Below are positions 8,618 through 18,228 of a DNA stretch of 64,000 nt, in pieces. The stretch is from an uncultured Anaeroplasmataceae bacterium (GTDB lineage: Bacteria > Bacillota_I > Bacilli_A > Acholeplasmatales > Anaeroplasmataceae): contig CALUYM010000001.1 of assembly GCA_944325035.1 (NCBI GenBank), forward strand, positions 186,001-250,000, written 5' to 3'. Position 1 is the stretch's first letter; each line of letters begins with the position of its first letter. The notes under the pieces were generated by a model, which was not told the DNA's origin, did not search any database, and saw only the letters and a program-made list of their open reading frames with translations. The position numbers were made by a program, and so were the translations under genes.

Positions 8618-10396
8618 ATGGCACGTAAATTAGTTGAACTTAAAGGTGTAAGTAAGGTTTATGGTGAAAATGTCATTCTTAAAGATTTAGATATGGCGAT
8701 TAACGAAAATGAGTTTGTTACTTTACTTGGGCCTTCTGGTTGTGGTAAAACCACTACATTAAGAATTATTGGTGGATTTGAAACCATGAATGAGGGGCAG
8801 TTATTACTCGATGGGGAAGAAATACAGATGTTACCATCGCATAAACGCCCAGTAAATACTGTATTTCAAAGATACGCTTTATTTCCTCACCTAAATATTT
8901 ATGATAATGTCGCTTTTGGCTTAAGAAACAATGTTTATTCAAATGTTTATGACATTGGTGTAATGAATATGATGGAAGAGTATGGTTTTGATGAAGAGGA
9001 AATCGACAATGTAATTAAATATCTTGAAAAATTTAATCGACCTTCAGATGTTAAGAAAGCTGCAATTGATTATTTTTCAACACTTTCAGTTTCTTTTAAG
9101 GTTAACGCTGATTTAAAAATAATTACTAAAGAACAAAAGAAAGCATTAAACTATAAAGGTGTTTTAGAAGATATTATAAAACGTTATGATTTGAATATTA
9201 ATCTAACAGGAAACAAATATAAAGAAACTGTCACAATTCTTTTATCAGAAATTCAATCAAACGATGTTTATTTTAAAATGATTACAAGATTAAATGATCG
9301 TAAGTTCAAAGAAGATGTTATTCGTCATGAAGTAACTAAAGCTCTTAAATTGGTAAATTTAAATGGATATGAAAAAAGACAAATTAATTCATTATCAGGT
9401 GGCCAAATGCAACGAATTGCTATTGCTAGAGCAATTGTAAATAAACCACGTATTCTTTTATTAGATGAACCATTGTCAGCTTTAGATTTAAAACTTCGTA
9501 AATCAATGAGAATTGAGTTAAAGGAAATTCAACAAAAACTAGGTATAACATTTATTTTTGTTACACATGATCAAGAAGAAGCAATGGTTATGTCAGATAC
9601 TGTAATTGTTATGAATGGCGGAAAAATTCAACAAATTGGACGACCAGAAGATATTTATAATATGCCTACTAATCGTTTTGTGGCAACATTCATTGGAGAG
9701 GCGAATATAATTCGTGGTGTTTATAAGACAAAACAACGTCTTGAAATGTTAAATAAAACATTTAAGGTATCTGCACATGACTTTGAAATAGATGATAAAA
9801 TTTATGTCATTGTTGAAAAAGAAGATTTTGACATTGTCCCACTTGAAAGTGCTAAATTAATTGGTAAAGTAGAAAGCGTTAAATTTAATAAAAATGCTTA
9901 TGATTTAACAGTTTTAATTAAAGATACAAAGGTTAAAGTATTATCGGATAATAAATTTAATGTTGGTGATGAAATCGGATTTACAATTGATCCAAATAAC
10001 ATTTATTGTGAAGCTTTAACAGAATCAAAAGAAAGAATTCTAGCAAACTATGATGGTGGAAATATTTTAGAAGGTACATATAAAGGGAATAAAATAGTTG
10101 AATTTCTTGATCAAGAGTTTGATACATATGTTACAACATTTGAACCAGGCGAAGTTGTGGATGCTGTGATTAGACCCGAAGACTTCGATTTAGTTTTAGA
10201 TAATCCTGATTCTGCTATTTTACAAGGTGTAGTTACTAAATCAATTTTTACAGGAATTCACTTTGAAATCCATGTAAACTGTGAAGGTGTAGATTTATTA
10301 GTTGAAGATTATCAGAATGTTGAAGTTGGACAACGAATTGGTCTAAAAGTTGATTCGTATGAAATTCATATGATGAAAGTAAACGAGGAGGAATAG
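8618..10396 (+). CDS. potA: Spermidine/putrescine ABC transporter, ATP-binding protein with long insertion
   Basis: ATPase subunit that powers polyamine import. Walker A GPSGCGKTT (residues 38-46), Q-loop VFQRYALFPH (Q84), signature LSGGQ (259-263), Walker B LLLDEP (D283, E284) and H-loop histidine (317) are all present. At 592 residues it is far longer than the usual 350-380. About 130 extra residues (104-238) lie between the Q-loop and the signature, in the helical domain that contacts the permease, and the C-terminus seems to hold two TOBE-like regulatory units (from about 360). Long PotA proteins of this kind are known in mycoplasmas. First gene of potABCD; potB starts on its stop codon. 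Confidence 0.9.
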   Translation: MARKLVELKGVSKVYGENVILKDLDMAINENEFVTLLGPSGCGKTTTLRIIGGFETMNEGQLLLDGEEIQMLPSHKRPVNTVFQRYALFPHLNIYDNVAFGLRNNVYSNVYDIGVMNMMEEYGFDEEEIDNVIKYLEKFNRPSDVKKAAIDYFSTLSVSFKVNADLKIITKEQKKALNYKGVLEDIIKRYDLNINLTGNKYKETVTILLSEIQSNDVYFKMITRLNDRKFKEDVIRHEVTKALKLVNLNGYEKRQINSLSGGQMQRIAIARAIVNKPRILLLDEPLSALDLKLRKSMRIELKEIQQKLGITFIFVTHDQEEAMVMSDTVIVMNGGKIQQIGRPEDIYNMPTNRFVATFIGEANIIRGVYKTKQRLEMLNKTFKVSAHDFEIDDKIYVIVEKEDFDIVPLESAKLIGKVESVKFNKNAYDLTVLIKDTKVKVLSDNKFNVGDEIGFTIDPNNIYCEALTESKERILANYDGGNILEGTYKGNKIVEFLDQEFDTYVTTFEPGEVVDAVIRPEDFDLVLDNPDSAILQGVVTKSIFTGIHFEIHVNCEGVDLLVEDYQNVEVGQRIGLKVDSYEIHMMKVNEEE

Positions 10397-11193
10397 TGAT
10401 GAAGAAGTTTAAGTCCTATTCAGTTCCTTATTTTATATGGCTTGGTTTACTTGTAATCCTGCCATTATTATTAATGTTATGTTTAACATTTTTACAAACA
10501 GATGGTATGAATTTAAATGGAGCAGTACCTACGTTAAATAATTATCGTCAATTACTTGATATTACCTATTGGGAAGCATTGTGGAATTCATTTGTTATTG
10601 CTTTTTTTACAACAATTATTTGTTTATTAATTGGATATCCAGTAGCTTATTTTGTCTCATTTTCTAATATCAAACGTAAAATGTTAGTTTTACTTTGTAT
10701 GATATTACCGATGTGGTCAAATTCAATGCTTCGAATTCTTTCATGGTATAAGTTGTTCAGTTCTGATTTGTTTACTGGTTTAAATTTAATTGGCAGTAAA
10801 GAAGCAGTTATTTTTGTATCTGTAACGACATATTTGCCATTTATGATTTTTCCAATTTATACATTATTAGAAAAAATGGATCGTTCTTTAATAGAAGCAT
10901 CAAAGGATTTAGGGATACCAGCCTGGAAAACATTTTTTAAAGTTACATTACCGCTTTCTTTAAAAGGAGTAAGTTCAGGAATGATTATGGTATTCTTACC
11001 ATCAGCTACCGGTTTTGCGATTAGTGCTATAATCGGTAATGGTAATGTTAATATGATTGGTAATATTATTGAAAACATGTTTAAAACTGCAAATAACTAT
11101 AATTTAGGTTCATTGTTATCTATTTTTGTATCAGTAATAATTATTCTAATCTTAGTTATAATTGAAAAATTCAATGCTAAGGAGGAACAATAA
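10396..11193 (+). CDS. potB: Spermidine/putrescine ABC transporter permease
   Basis: A 265-residue inner-membrane permease with about six hydrophobic segments. The cytoplasmic EAA loop appears as EASKDLGIPAWKTFFKVTLP (residues about 167-186), the site that docks onto PotA. It starts one base inside the potA stop and its own stop overlaps the potC start, so translation is coupled. It has the ribosome-binding site GAGGAATAG. Assignment as PotB over PotC follows gene order and the longer N-terminal segment. Confidence 0.9.
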   Translation: MMKKFKSYSVPYFIWLGLLVILPLLLMLCLTFLQTDGMNLNGAVPTLNNYRQLLDITYWEALWNSFVIAFFTTIICLLIGYPVAYFVSFSNIKRKMLVLLCMILPMWSNSMLRILSWYKLFSSDLFTGLNLIGSKEAVIFVSVTTYLPFMIFPIYTLLEKMDRSLIEASKDLGIPAWKTFFKVTLPLSLKGVSSGMIMVFLPSATGFAISAIIGNGNVNMIGNIIENMFKTANNYNLGSLLSIFVSVIIILILVIIEKFNAKEEQ

Positions 11194-12032
11194 TGATAGA
11201 AAGTAAAGGCTTAAGAAAATACTTACCAATTATTTTTAAAGTTTTTTTTGTAACTTTATCAATGCTTATCATGTATATACCGGTACTTATTATCATCTAT
11301 CAATCATTTAATTCCGATGCAAATGCCATGCAGGCATTACATTTTGGACATTTTACATTTTCAAATTATGCGGAAATTTTTACAAATCGCCGTTTATATC
11401 AAAATATTATTGATTCGCTATTGGTTTCATTTTGGGCAACAGCTATTTCAACTATATTTGGACTTTTTGCCTCAATTGGTATAAATTCATTAACAGGAAA
11501 AGCTAAAAAAACTTTAAAATTCTTAAATGAGGTGCCAATGTTACAATCTGAAATTGTAACTGGTATTTCAATCATGTTAATTTTTAGTCTATTAATACCA
11601 ATAATTCCTCAAATTTTTGGTTTTCCAACAATGTTAATAGCACATGTTTTCTTTACTATTCCTTATGTAATTATGATGATTTTACCTAAATTAGAACAAA
11701 CTGATGAGTCATTGTTTGAAGCTGCGCAAGATTTGGGTTGTTCTAAAACAAAGGCCTTATTCAAGGTGATTATTCCTTCTTTACAAACCGCAATTATGAC
11801 AGGTGCATTACTAGCATTTACATTATCGATCGATGATTTTGTAATTTCATATTTTACTCAGGGTAATGGTTTTTATAATTTTTCAAATTATGTTTATAAT
11901 TCATATACAAAACGTAATTTTTCAGCGGGCGCTTATGCTTATAATTCATTATTAACCTTGGTTACTTTAGCAATTGTGCTATTTGTATCAATCAAAACAG
12001 GTACAAAGAAAAAGAAGGGGGTAAGTAAATGA
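11193..12032 (+). CDS. potC: Spermidine/putrescine ABC transporter permease
   Basis: A 279-residue membrane permease, the second pore subunit. It has about six hydrophobic segments and an EAA loop, EAAQDLGCSKTKALFKVIIP, followed by FTLSIDDFVISYFTQG, a stretch typical of PotC. The last bases overlap the potD start by 4 bases. The ribosome-binding site AAGGAGG is inside the end of potB. Confidence 0.9.
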   Translation: MIESKGLRKYLPIIFKVFFVTLSMLIMYIPVLIIIYQSFNSDANAMQALHFGHFTFSNYAEIFTNRRLYQNIIDSLLVSFWATAISTIFGLFASIGINSLTGKAKKTLKFLNEVPMLQSEIVTGISIMLIFSLLIPIIPQIFGFPTMLIAHVFFTIPYVIMMILPKLEQTDESLFEAAQDLGCSKTKALFKVIIPSLQTAIMTGALLAFTLSIDDFVISYFTQGNGFYNFSNYVYNSYTKRNFSAGAYAYNSLLTLVTLAIVLFVSIKTGTKKKKGVSK

Positions 12033-13357
12033 AAAAAATTATTTCAATTTTTTTATTCCTAATTGTATTTACAATTGTTTCTGTAATGATTTTGAACTCT
12101 GGTAGTGGTAATAATACTTTGTATTTACTTAACTGGGGAGAGTATATAAATCAAGATTTGATTTCTCGTTTTGAAAAGGAATATAACTGTGTGGTTGTAG
12201 AAGAGACTGTTACTTCAAGTGAAACAATGTATCAAAAAATTGTTTCTAATACAACAAGTTATGATGTGGCGATCCCTGGTGATTATATGGTAACAAAATT
12301 GACTAATGAGGGCTTATTAAAGCCAATTGATATCAATAATCCAGAACTTCCAAATCTACATCAAAATGATATGTTTGTAGATGAATTAGTTAAAATTCGT
12401 GATAAGTATAATTTTTCAGATGAATACTCACTTCCATATTTTTGGGGAGCGTATTCGATTTTATATAATACTCGCTATGAAGAAACTGAAAAAGTAATAC
12501 AGGAAAATGGATTTAATGCTTTATTTAATCGTGATTTATTTAAGGAAGATGTTAAAATTGGCATGTATTCGACAGCTCGTTGGACATTATCAGCTTACTT
12601 AATGTCTCAAAATTTAGATCCAAATACCGAAGATTTTGATACACAAAAAATAGTATCAGCTATTAAAAGTGCTAATATTGATGTTTGGGGAGATGATCAA
12701 TTAAAACGCCAAACAGCCACTGGGAAATTAGATTTAGCATTTACACAATTAGGTGATTTTTTTGATGGCTTATGGTTAAGTTTAGAAGAAGGTCTAGATG
12801 TGAATGAAAATGGAGAAACTGGACTTGATGCTTTAAGTTTTAATGTAAATGTTCCTAAAAATACATCAGCTTTTTTTGATGCGATGGTTATACCTAGAAC
12901 ATCAAAAAATTATACTTTAGCTAATCAATTTATTAATTTTATGCTAGAACCTCAAAATGCGTATGAGAATGCGTTAGCCATTGGTTACTGTCCAACATTA
13001 AATAGCGTTGTAAACTTATATCAAGAAGCTGCTAAAAATGGGAAATACTATTACGAAAATAAGGAAAACCCAAGTCGAAGTGTTTCTATGCAAGAATTCA
13101 TAGATAAATATCCTGTTTATTTAAATCCATTAGTCAATTCGGATATAGAACAAGTTACTCTATTTGAACCAAAAACTGCAGATTATATGACACTATGTGA
13201 AACAATAATTAATCAAGCTAAGTCTAATGTCGCAACTGGCTCTAATACTGGCGCTATTATTTGTTATACATTTACCGGGGTAGTTAGTCTAAGTATCGTA
13301 TCTTATGTATCCTATTCAATTTATAGAAAACATCGGAAAAAGAAAAATGCTAGATAA
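12029..13357 (+). CDS. potD: Polyamine-binding protein with both N- and C-terminal membrane helices
   Basis: Extracytoplasmic binding protein that captures spermidine or putrescine for PotABC. LYLLNWGEYI (from residue 31) is the PotD/PotF opening strand, and YFWGAYSILYNT and AMVIPRTSKN also fit the family. The N-terminus is one hydrophobic helix (residues 4-23) with no lipobox cysteine, so it looks like an uncleaved anchor and not a lipoprotein signal. Unusually, residues about 408-430 form a second hydrophobic helix followed by a basic tail (YRKHRKKK), so the protein may be held in the membrane at both ends. The final bases overlap the next gene. Confidence 0.88.
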   Translation: MKKIISIFLFLIVFTIVSVMILNSGSGNNTLYLLNWGEYINQDLISRFEKEYNCVVVEETVTSSETMYQKIVSNTTSYDVAIPGDYMVTKLTNEGLLKPIDINNPELPNLHQNDMFVDELVKIRDKYNFSDEYSLPYFWGAYSILYNTRYEETEKVIQENGFNALFNRDLFKEDVKIGMYSTARWTLSAYLMSQNLDPNTEDFDTQKIVSAIKSANIDVWGDDQLKRQTATGKLDLAFTQLGDFFDGLWLSLEEGLDVNENGETGLDALSFNVNVPKNTSAFFDAMVIPRTSKNYTLANQFINFMLEPQNAYENALAIGYCPTLNSVVNLYQEAAKNGKYYYENKENPSRSVSMQEFIDKYPVYLNPLVNSDIEQVTLFEPKTADYMTLCETIINQAKSNVATGSNTGAIICYTFTGVVSLSIVSYVSYSIYRKHRKKKNAR

Positions 13358-13739
13358 TCAAGAATATACTTTTAAAAAAATTAATGAAGCAAGACAATTT
13401 GTAAAAAAAATTGTTGGTTTAAAACCATGTTATTTTGAAAAGGATGTTTTTAATATATTGAAAGAATTTGGATTTGTTGAGTCTTTGACATTAGAAGAAG
13501 TTCCTTACTATTTACCATCTAAAGGTTATGATATCTCAAGTATTGAGTCATTTACAAATGGTTTTATTACAAGTGATAAATATAAAATTTATGCAGTACG
13601 AATGGAAAAACACTTTAATTTATTTGTTGTAACATATAATATTTATCAAGAAATGGAAGATTATTATAGTGTTACAATAAATGAAGAAACATTAAAATTA
13701 TGTTTTATTTTAGAAGTAATGAAAGTAGATAATAATTAA
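13347..13739 (+). CDS. Hypothetical protein at the end of the pot operon
   Basis: A 130-residue protein starting at the ATG at 13347, which overlaps the potD stop by 11 bases in another frame. It begins MLDNQEYTFKKINEARQFVK and has no membrane segment, signal or motif that I recognise; it is soluble, mixed charged and rich in aromatic residues. An earlier in-frame ATG (13305) exists but lies deeper in potD and would add a stretch of unrelated composition. Overlap with potD suggests cotranscription and a link to polyamine transport, which is only inference. Confidence 0.65.
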   Translation: MLDNQEYTFKKINEARQFVKKIVGLKPCYFEKDVFNILKEFGFVESLTLEEVPYYLPSKGYDISSIESFTNGFITSDKYKIYAVRMEKHFNLFVVTYNIYQEMEDYYSVTINEETLKLCFILEVMKVDNN

Positions 13740-13760
13740 AACAGTCTTCTTTAGATAATC

Positions 13761-13788
13761 TTGACAAAGAAAATAAATAAAGTATAAT
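13761..13788 (+). promoter_or_regulatory. Promoter of the T-box / valS operon
   Basis: TTGACA (13761-13766) and TATAAT (13783-13788), both consensus, are 16 bases apart, directly upstream of the T-box leader. Confidence 0.85.
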
Positions 13789-13797
13789 ATATGCAAA

Positions 13798-14012
13798 TGC
13801 GATGAATAGAAGAGTAATTTAATTAAAGTTTTTAGAGACAACATGGTTGGTGAAAATGTTGATTTTGATTAAACGAAGGTAGTCTAGGAGCAGTAAGGAT
13901 GAAAATTTAGTAGTTCTTACCGGGTAATTCCGTTATCAATTTTGAGAGCTAGCTTAGGCTAGAATTAAGGTGGTACCGCGTTTATGACGTCCTTTATTGG
14001 GCGTCTTTTTTA
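13798..14012 (+). ncRNA. T-box leader (tRNA-sensing riboswitch) upstream of valS
   Basis: The diagnostic T-box antiterminator sequence AAGGTGGTACCGCG is at 13967-13980. It follows a structured leader with an AGAGA motif near 13835. A terminator hairpin GACGTCC / GGGCGTC (13986-13992 and 13999-14005) ends in a T run. Uncharged tRNA would pair with the leader, favour the antiterminator and turn on the operon. The operon holds valS, so tRNA-Val is the expected ligand. I could not place the specifier codon with certainty because the Stem I 3' side can be folded in several ways. Confidence 0.92.
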
Positions 14013-14029
14013 TTTTTTGAGGTGATATC

Positions 14030-14578
14030 TTGCGCTTAGAAACAAAACGTTTAGTAATTCGTAGTTTCAATGAATTTGATTTAGATGATTTTTATGAGCT
14101 TAATAAGGATGAACAATTGACTTATTATGCAGGATTTAAACCTCATCCAGATAAAGAGACAAGTAACTATCAATTAAAAAGTATCATGTTGCTTAATGAT
14201 TATTTTGCTATAACATTAAAAGATGATACCTTAATTGGTGACCTTAATTACTATAAAGATCCATTAAGAAGAGGTTGTAAAGCTTATCAAATTGGATTTC
14301 TTTTAAGAAAAGAATACCAGCATCAAGGTTATATGCAAGAAGCTTTAAAAAATTTTATTGAGTACTTATATTTCCAATTAGATATTGAAATATTGTCTTG
14401 CGTAACAATGGTTAATAATAAAAGTGCTCAAAATACGATTGAAGCTTTAGGCTTTCAATATGATGGTGTTATTAGACAATACAAAAGGCTTTATAATGGA
14501 GAATTAATTGATTGCAAATTGTATACACTAACTAAAGATGAATTAGAAAGGAAGTTAATATTATGGCAAAAGAACTGA
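14030..14578 (+). CDS. GNAT acetyltransferase, RimJ/RimL type
   Basis: A 182-residue acetyl-CoA-dependent N-acetyltransferase. MRLETKRLVIRSFNEFDLDD is the standard RimJ/RimL opening; residues 85-125 hold the acetyl-CoA-binding region (IGFLLRKEYQHQGYMQEAL). NNKSAQNTIEALGFQYDGVI is the typical C-terminal motif. It starts with TTG, preceded by GAGGTGAT, just after the T-box terminator, so it lies under the T-box. Its last 16 bases overlap valS. The substrate is unknown; a ribosomal or elongation-factor N-terminus is usual for the family. Confidence 0.85.
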   Translation: MRLETKRLVIRSFNEFDLDDFYELNKDEQLTYYAGFKPHPDKETSNYQLKSIMLLNDYFAITLKDDTLIGDLNYYKDPLRRGCKAYQIGFLLRKEYQHQGYMQEALKNFIEYLYFQLDIEILSCVTMVNNKSAQNTIEALGFQYDGVIRQYKRLYNGELIDCKLYTLTKDELERKLILWQKN

Positions 14579-17163
14579 GTTCAAAATATGATCATAAACA
14601 AGTAGAAACTGGTAAATATGATTTTTGGAAAAATAGTGGTTATTTTACATCTGGCGATAAGTCAAAAGAACCATTTACAATTGTCCTACCTCCACCTAAT
14701 GTAACAGGTAAATTACACTTAGGACATTCATGGGATACATCCATTCAAGATATGATTATCCGTCGTAAACGTATGCAAGGATATGATGCATTGTGGTTAC
14801 CAGGTATGGACCATGCAGGTATTGCAACGCAAGCGAAAGTCGATGCAAGATTAAAAGAACAAGGAATAAGTCGTTTTGATATTGGACGTGAAAAGTTTTT
14901 AGAATATGCTTGGGCTTGGAAACATGAATATGCGGAAATCATTCATGATCAATGGAAAGCTTTAGGTTTATCATTAGATTATACTAAAGAACGTTTTACT
15001 TTGGACGATGGCTTATCAGAAGCTGTAAACCATGTATTTATTTCTTTATATAATAAAGGATACTTATATCAAGGAGAAAGAATTATAAATTGGGATTGTC
15101 AGGCTAAAACTGCTTTATCGAATATTGAAGTTATCCACCAAGATGATGAAGGAGCATTTTATTTTTTCAAATATCCTTTTACAGATGGAAGTGGACATCT
15201 ATTAATCGCAACAACCCGCCCAGAGACAATGTTTGCTGACCAAGCAATTATGGTTAATCCAAATGATGACAGATTTAAAGCATATGTTGGTAAGGAAGTA
15301 TATATTCCAGGTACGGATGTAAAAATTCCTGTTATTACAGATGAGTATGTTGATATGGAATTTGGTACTGGTTGTGTTAAATGTACTCCAGCGCATGACC
15401 CTAATGACTATGAAGTTGGAGTAAGACATAATTTAGCAATGCCTCTTTGTATGAATGAAGATGGAACAATGAACCACATGGCTTTAAAATATGAAGGTCA
15501 AGACCGCTTTGAGTGTCGTGAAAACTTAATTAAGGATTTAAAAGAAGCTGGGTTATTTGATCATCAAGAACCATTAGTTCACTCTGTAGGTCACTCTGAA
15601 AGAACTGGAGTTGTAGTTGAACCACGTCTATCTAAGCAATGGTTTGTTAAAATGGATGTATTAGCTAAACAAGTATTGGATAATAAAGAATATGAATTTG
15701 TTCCAGAAAGATTTAAACATACACTTGTTAATTGGTTGACTAATATTCAAGATTGGTGTATTTCACGTCAATTATGGTGGGGACATCGCATTCCAGCTTG
15801 GTATAAAGATGATCAAATGAAAGTACAAGTAGAATGTCCTGGAGATGGTTGGTACCAAGATGAAGATGTCCTTGATACATGGTTTTCAAGTGCATTATGG
15901 CCTTTTTCAACTCTAGGTTGGCCACGTAAAACAGAGTTATTTGATAGATATTATCCAACTAATGTACTTGTAACTGGATACGACATCATTTTCTTCTGGG
16001 TCTCTAGAATGCTATTTGAAGGAATTGAATTTACTGGAAAAGCTCCGTTTAAACAAATCCTTATTCACGGCTTAATTCGTGATAATAAGGGACGTAAGAT
16101 GTCTAAATCTTTAGGAAATGGTATTGATCCATTTGATGTAATTGATAAGTATGGTTGTGATTCACTAAGATACTTCTTAAATACAAATAGTTCTCCAGGC
16201 TTAGATTTACGCTATGATGAAACAAAGATTGAATCTTCTTGGAATTATTTAAATAAAATTTGGAATATTTCACGTTATGTAATGATGAATATTGAAGGCT
16301 ATGAAAAAATTGATTTAGAAAAAGCTAATTTGAATCTAGCCTCAAGTTGGATTTTAACTCGTTTAAATGAAGTTATTAAAGAAGTTGATTATAACTACGA
16401 TAAATATGAGTTTGGTGAAATGGCAAAATCACTATACAATTTTGTATGGAATGATTTTGCAAGTTGGTATATTGAAATTTGTAAGGTAGACTTGCAGGGA
16501 AATGATTTAGAAAATCAAAATGTCACGAAAAATGTTTTAATTTATGTTTTAACAGCTATTGTTAAAATGTTGCATCCAATTGTTCCATTTATTACAGAAG
16601 AAATTTATCAAATTCTGCCACATGAAGAAGAATCGATTATGATTTCAAAGTGGTCAAATGTAAATGAAACTTTCACTAATATTCATTCAGTAAAAGCAAT
16701 GAATATTATTATGGATATTATCACGGCTGTACGTAATGAGCGTGCTAAAGCAAATAAAGCACCGTCTGTTAAAGTAAATATCCGTCTTGAAGCCAAGAGT
16801 GATGAAATTAAAGAAATTCTTGAATCATCACGTCCTTATTTACAACGTTTTACTAATCCTAATGAATTAATTGTAACAACTGAAAAGGCTAATTTGGAGA
16901 ATCAAGTTGTAGTGGTATTAGATGATTTAACTATTTTTATTCCATCAACTGATCTAGTAGATATCGAGGAAGTTAAATCAAAATTAAAACAAGAATTAAT
17001 TAAGCTTGAAGCCGAATTAGAAAGAAGTAAAAAGATGCTATCCAATCCAAACTTCGTAAGTAAAGCTCCAAAAGAAAAAATAGAACAAGAACAAAATAAG
17101 CAAGCTTTATATCAAGCTAAGTATGAAGAAGTTAAAGAACATCTTAATCGTTTGGAGAGATAA
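14563..17163 (+). CDS. valS: Valyl-tRNA synthetase
   Basis: Charges tRNA-Val with valine. The 866-residue protein has the class I HIGH-type motif in PNVTGKLHLGHS (about residues 46-57), the KMSKS motif at 512-516, the CP1 editing domain between them (TTRPETMFADQA), and a C-terminal coiled coil (SKLKQELIKLEAELERSK) that contacts tRNA. The length is normal for bacterial ValRS. GAAAGGAAG precedes the start inside the GNAT gene, so the two are translationally coupled, and both are under the T-box. Confidence 0.97.
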   Translation: MAKELSSKYDHKQVETGKYDFWKNSGYFTSGDKSKEPFTIVLPPPNVTGKLHLGHSWDTSIQDMIIRRKRMQGYDALWLPGMDHAGIATQAKVDARLKEQGISRFDIGREKFLEYAWAWKHEYAEIIHDQWKALGLSLDYTKERFTLDDGLSEAVNHVFISLYNKGYLYQGERIINWDCQAKTALSNIEVIHQDDEGAFYFFKYPFTDGSGHLLIATTRPETMFADQAIMVNPNDDRFKAYVGKEVYIPGTDVKIPVITDEYVDMEFGTGCVKCTPAHDPNDYEVGVRHNLAMPLCMNEDGTMNHMALKYEGQDRFECRENLIKDLKEAGLFDHQEPLVHSVGHSERTGVVVEPRLSKQWFVKMDVLAKQVLDNKEYEFVPERFKHTLVNWLTNIQDWCISRQLWWGHRIPAWYKDDQMKVQVECPGDGWYQDEDVLDTWFSSALWPFSTLGWPRKTELFDRYYPTNVLVTGYDIIFFWVSRMLFEGIEFTGKAPFKQILIHGLIRDNKGRKMSKSLGNGIDPFDVIDKYGCDSLRYFLNTNSSPGLDLRYDETKIESSWNYLNKIWNISRYVMMNIEGYEKIDLEKANLNLASSWILTRLNEVIKEVDYNYDKYEFGEMAKSLYNFVWNDFASWYIEICKVDLQGNDLENQNVTKNVLIYVLTAIVKMLHPIVPFITEEIYQILPHEEESIMISKWSNVNETFTNIHSVKAMNIIMDIITAVRNERAKANKAPSVKVNIRLEAKSDEIKEILESSRPYLQRFTNPNELIVTTEKANLENQVVVVLDDLTIFIPSTDLVDIEEVKSKLKQELIKLEAELERSKKMLSNPNFVSKAPKEKIEQEQNKQALYQAKYEEVKEHLNRLER

Positions 17164-17165
17164 TT

Positions 17166-18053
17166 ATGGAAGAAATTAAATTAATATCAAGTTTTGATAA
17201 ATTAAATATTGCGGTAAGTTATCTTGCCCCAGAAAAACCAAAAGCAATTATCCAAATAGTTCATGGAATGTCAGAGCATAAAGAAAGATATTATCCTTTT
17301 ATGCACTTTTTATCGCAAAATGGCTATATGGTTATTATTCATGATCATCGTGGTCACGGAGCTAGTGTTGAAAATCCTAATGATTTAGGTGATTTCTATA
17401 CTACTGATATTAAAGGTATCGTTGGCGATATGCTACAAGTATCAAAATATGCCAAAGATTTATATCCTGATTTACCACTTTATATTTTTGCCCATAGTAT
17501 GGGAACCCTAGTTACAAGATGTTTTTTAAAGAAATATGATGATTTAGTGGATAAAGTTGTATTGTGTGGAGCGCCAACTAGAAATTATTTAGCTGATTTT
17601 GGAATAGTTTTAGCTAAAATTCGTAATAGTTACCATCAAGGACCAGATGATTTTTTAAATAACTTAGCAATGGGACCATATAATAAAAAATTTAACGCCC
17701 CTTATTTATGGTTGAGTAAGTCAGAAGCGAATATTCGTTCTTATAAGGAAGATAATTTATGTGGATTTGTTTTTAAAACAAATGGTTTTGTTAATCTATT
17801 TACATTGCTTAAAGAATCATTTTGTAGCGATTACTTGATGTTAAATCCAAATTTAAAAATATTTTTAATTGGTGGCTCTGATGATCCTGTAATTGGTGGA
17901 GAAAATAAATTCAAGGATTTAGAAAACTTTTTAGTAAAACGTGGCTATAAGGATGTAATTGCTAAATTATATCCAACTCTTCGCCATGAGATTTTAAATG
18001 AAGAAGAGAATGAAATAGTGTATAACGATGTCCTTTTATTCTTTAATAATTGA
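17166..18053 (+). CDS. Alpha/beta hydrolase, lysophospholipase-like
   Basis: A 295-residue serine hydrolase of the Hydrolase_4 group (monoacylglycerol lipase/lysophospholipase-like). The nucleophile elbow is AHSMG with Ser111. IVHGMSEHKERY forms the oxyanion region, HDHRGHGAS follows, a likely acid is in GGSDDPV, and the likely catalytic histidine is in LRHEILNE. No signal peptide, so cytoplasmic. It starts 2 bases after valS, so it is probably in the same T-box-controlled transcript. The substrate is not known. Confidence 0.85.
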   Translation: MEEIKLISSFDKLNIAVSYLAPEKPKAIIQIVHGMSEHKERYYPFMHFLSQNGYMVIIHDHRGHGASVENPNDLGDFYTTDIKGIVGDMLQVSKYAKDLYPDLPLYIFAHSMGTLVTRCFLKKYDDLVDKVVLCGAPTRNYLADFGIVLAKIRNSYHQGPDDFLNNLAMGPYNKKFNAPYLWLSKSEANIRSYKEDNLCGFVFKTNGFVNLFTLLKESFCSDYLMLNPNLKIFLIGGSDDPVIGGENKFKDLENFLVKRGYKDVIAKLYPTLRHEILNEEENEIVYNDVLLFFNN

Positions 18054-18177
18054 TTTTTGAAAAGCATTATTTTATAATCAATTAAAAAAAATAAAATTAA
18101 GCTATCTATTGTAATATTACATATATAATTTATAAATGGTAATGTTTTAATTGATGTTTGATCGTATAGATTAATTT

Positions 18178-18228
18178 AGACTTTTAAGGAGCAGCATTTA
18201 TGTCAAATTTCTTAAAAGTCTTTTTTAT
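18178..18228 (+). terminator. Terminator of the valS operon
   Basis: Perfect 11-base inverted repeat AGACTTTTAAG (18178-18188) and its complement (18211-18221), loop of 22 bases, then TTTTTT. The rest of 18054-18330 is AT-rich with nothing I can assign. Confidence 0.8.
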
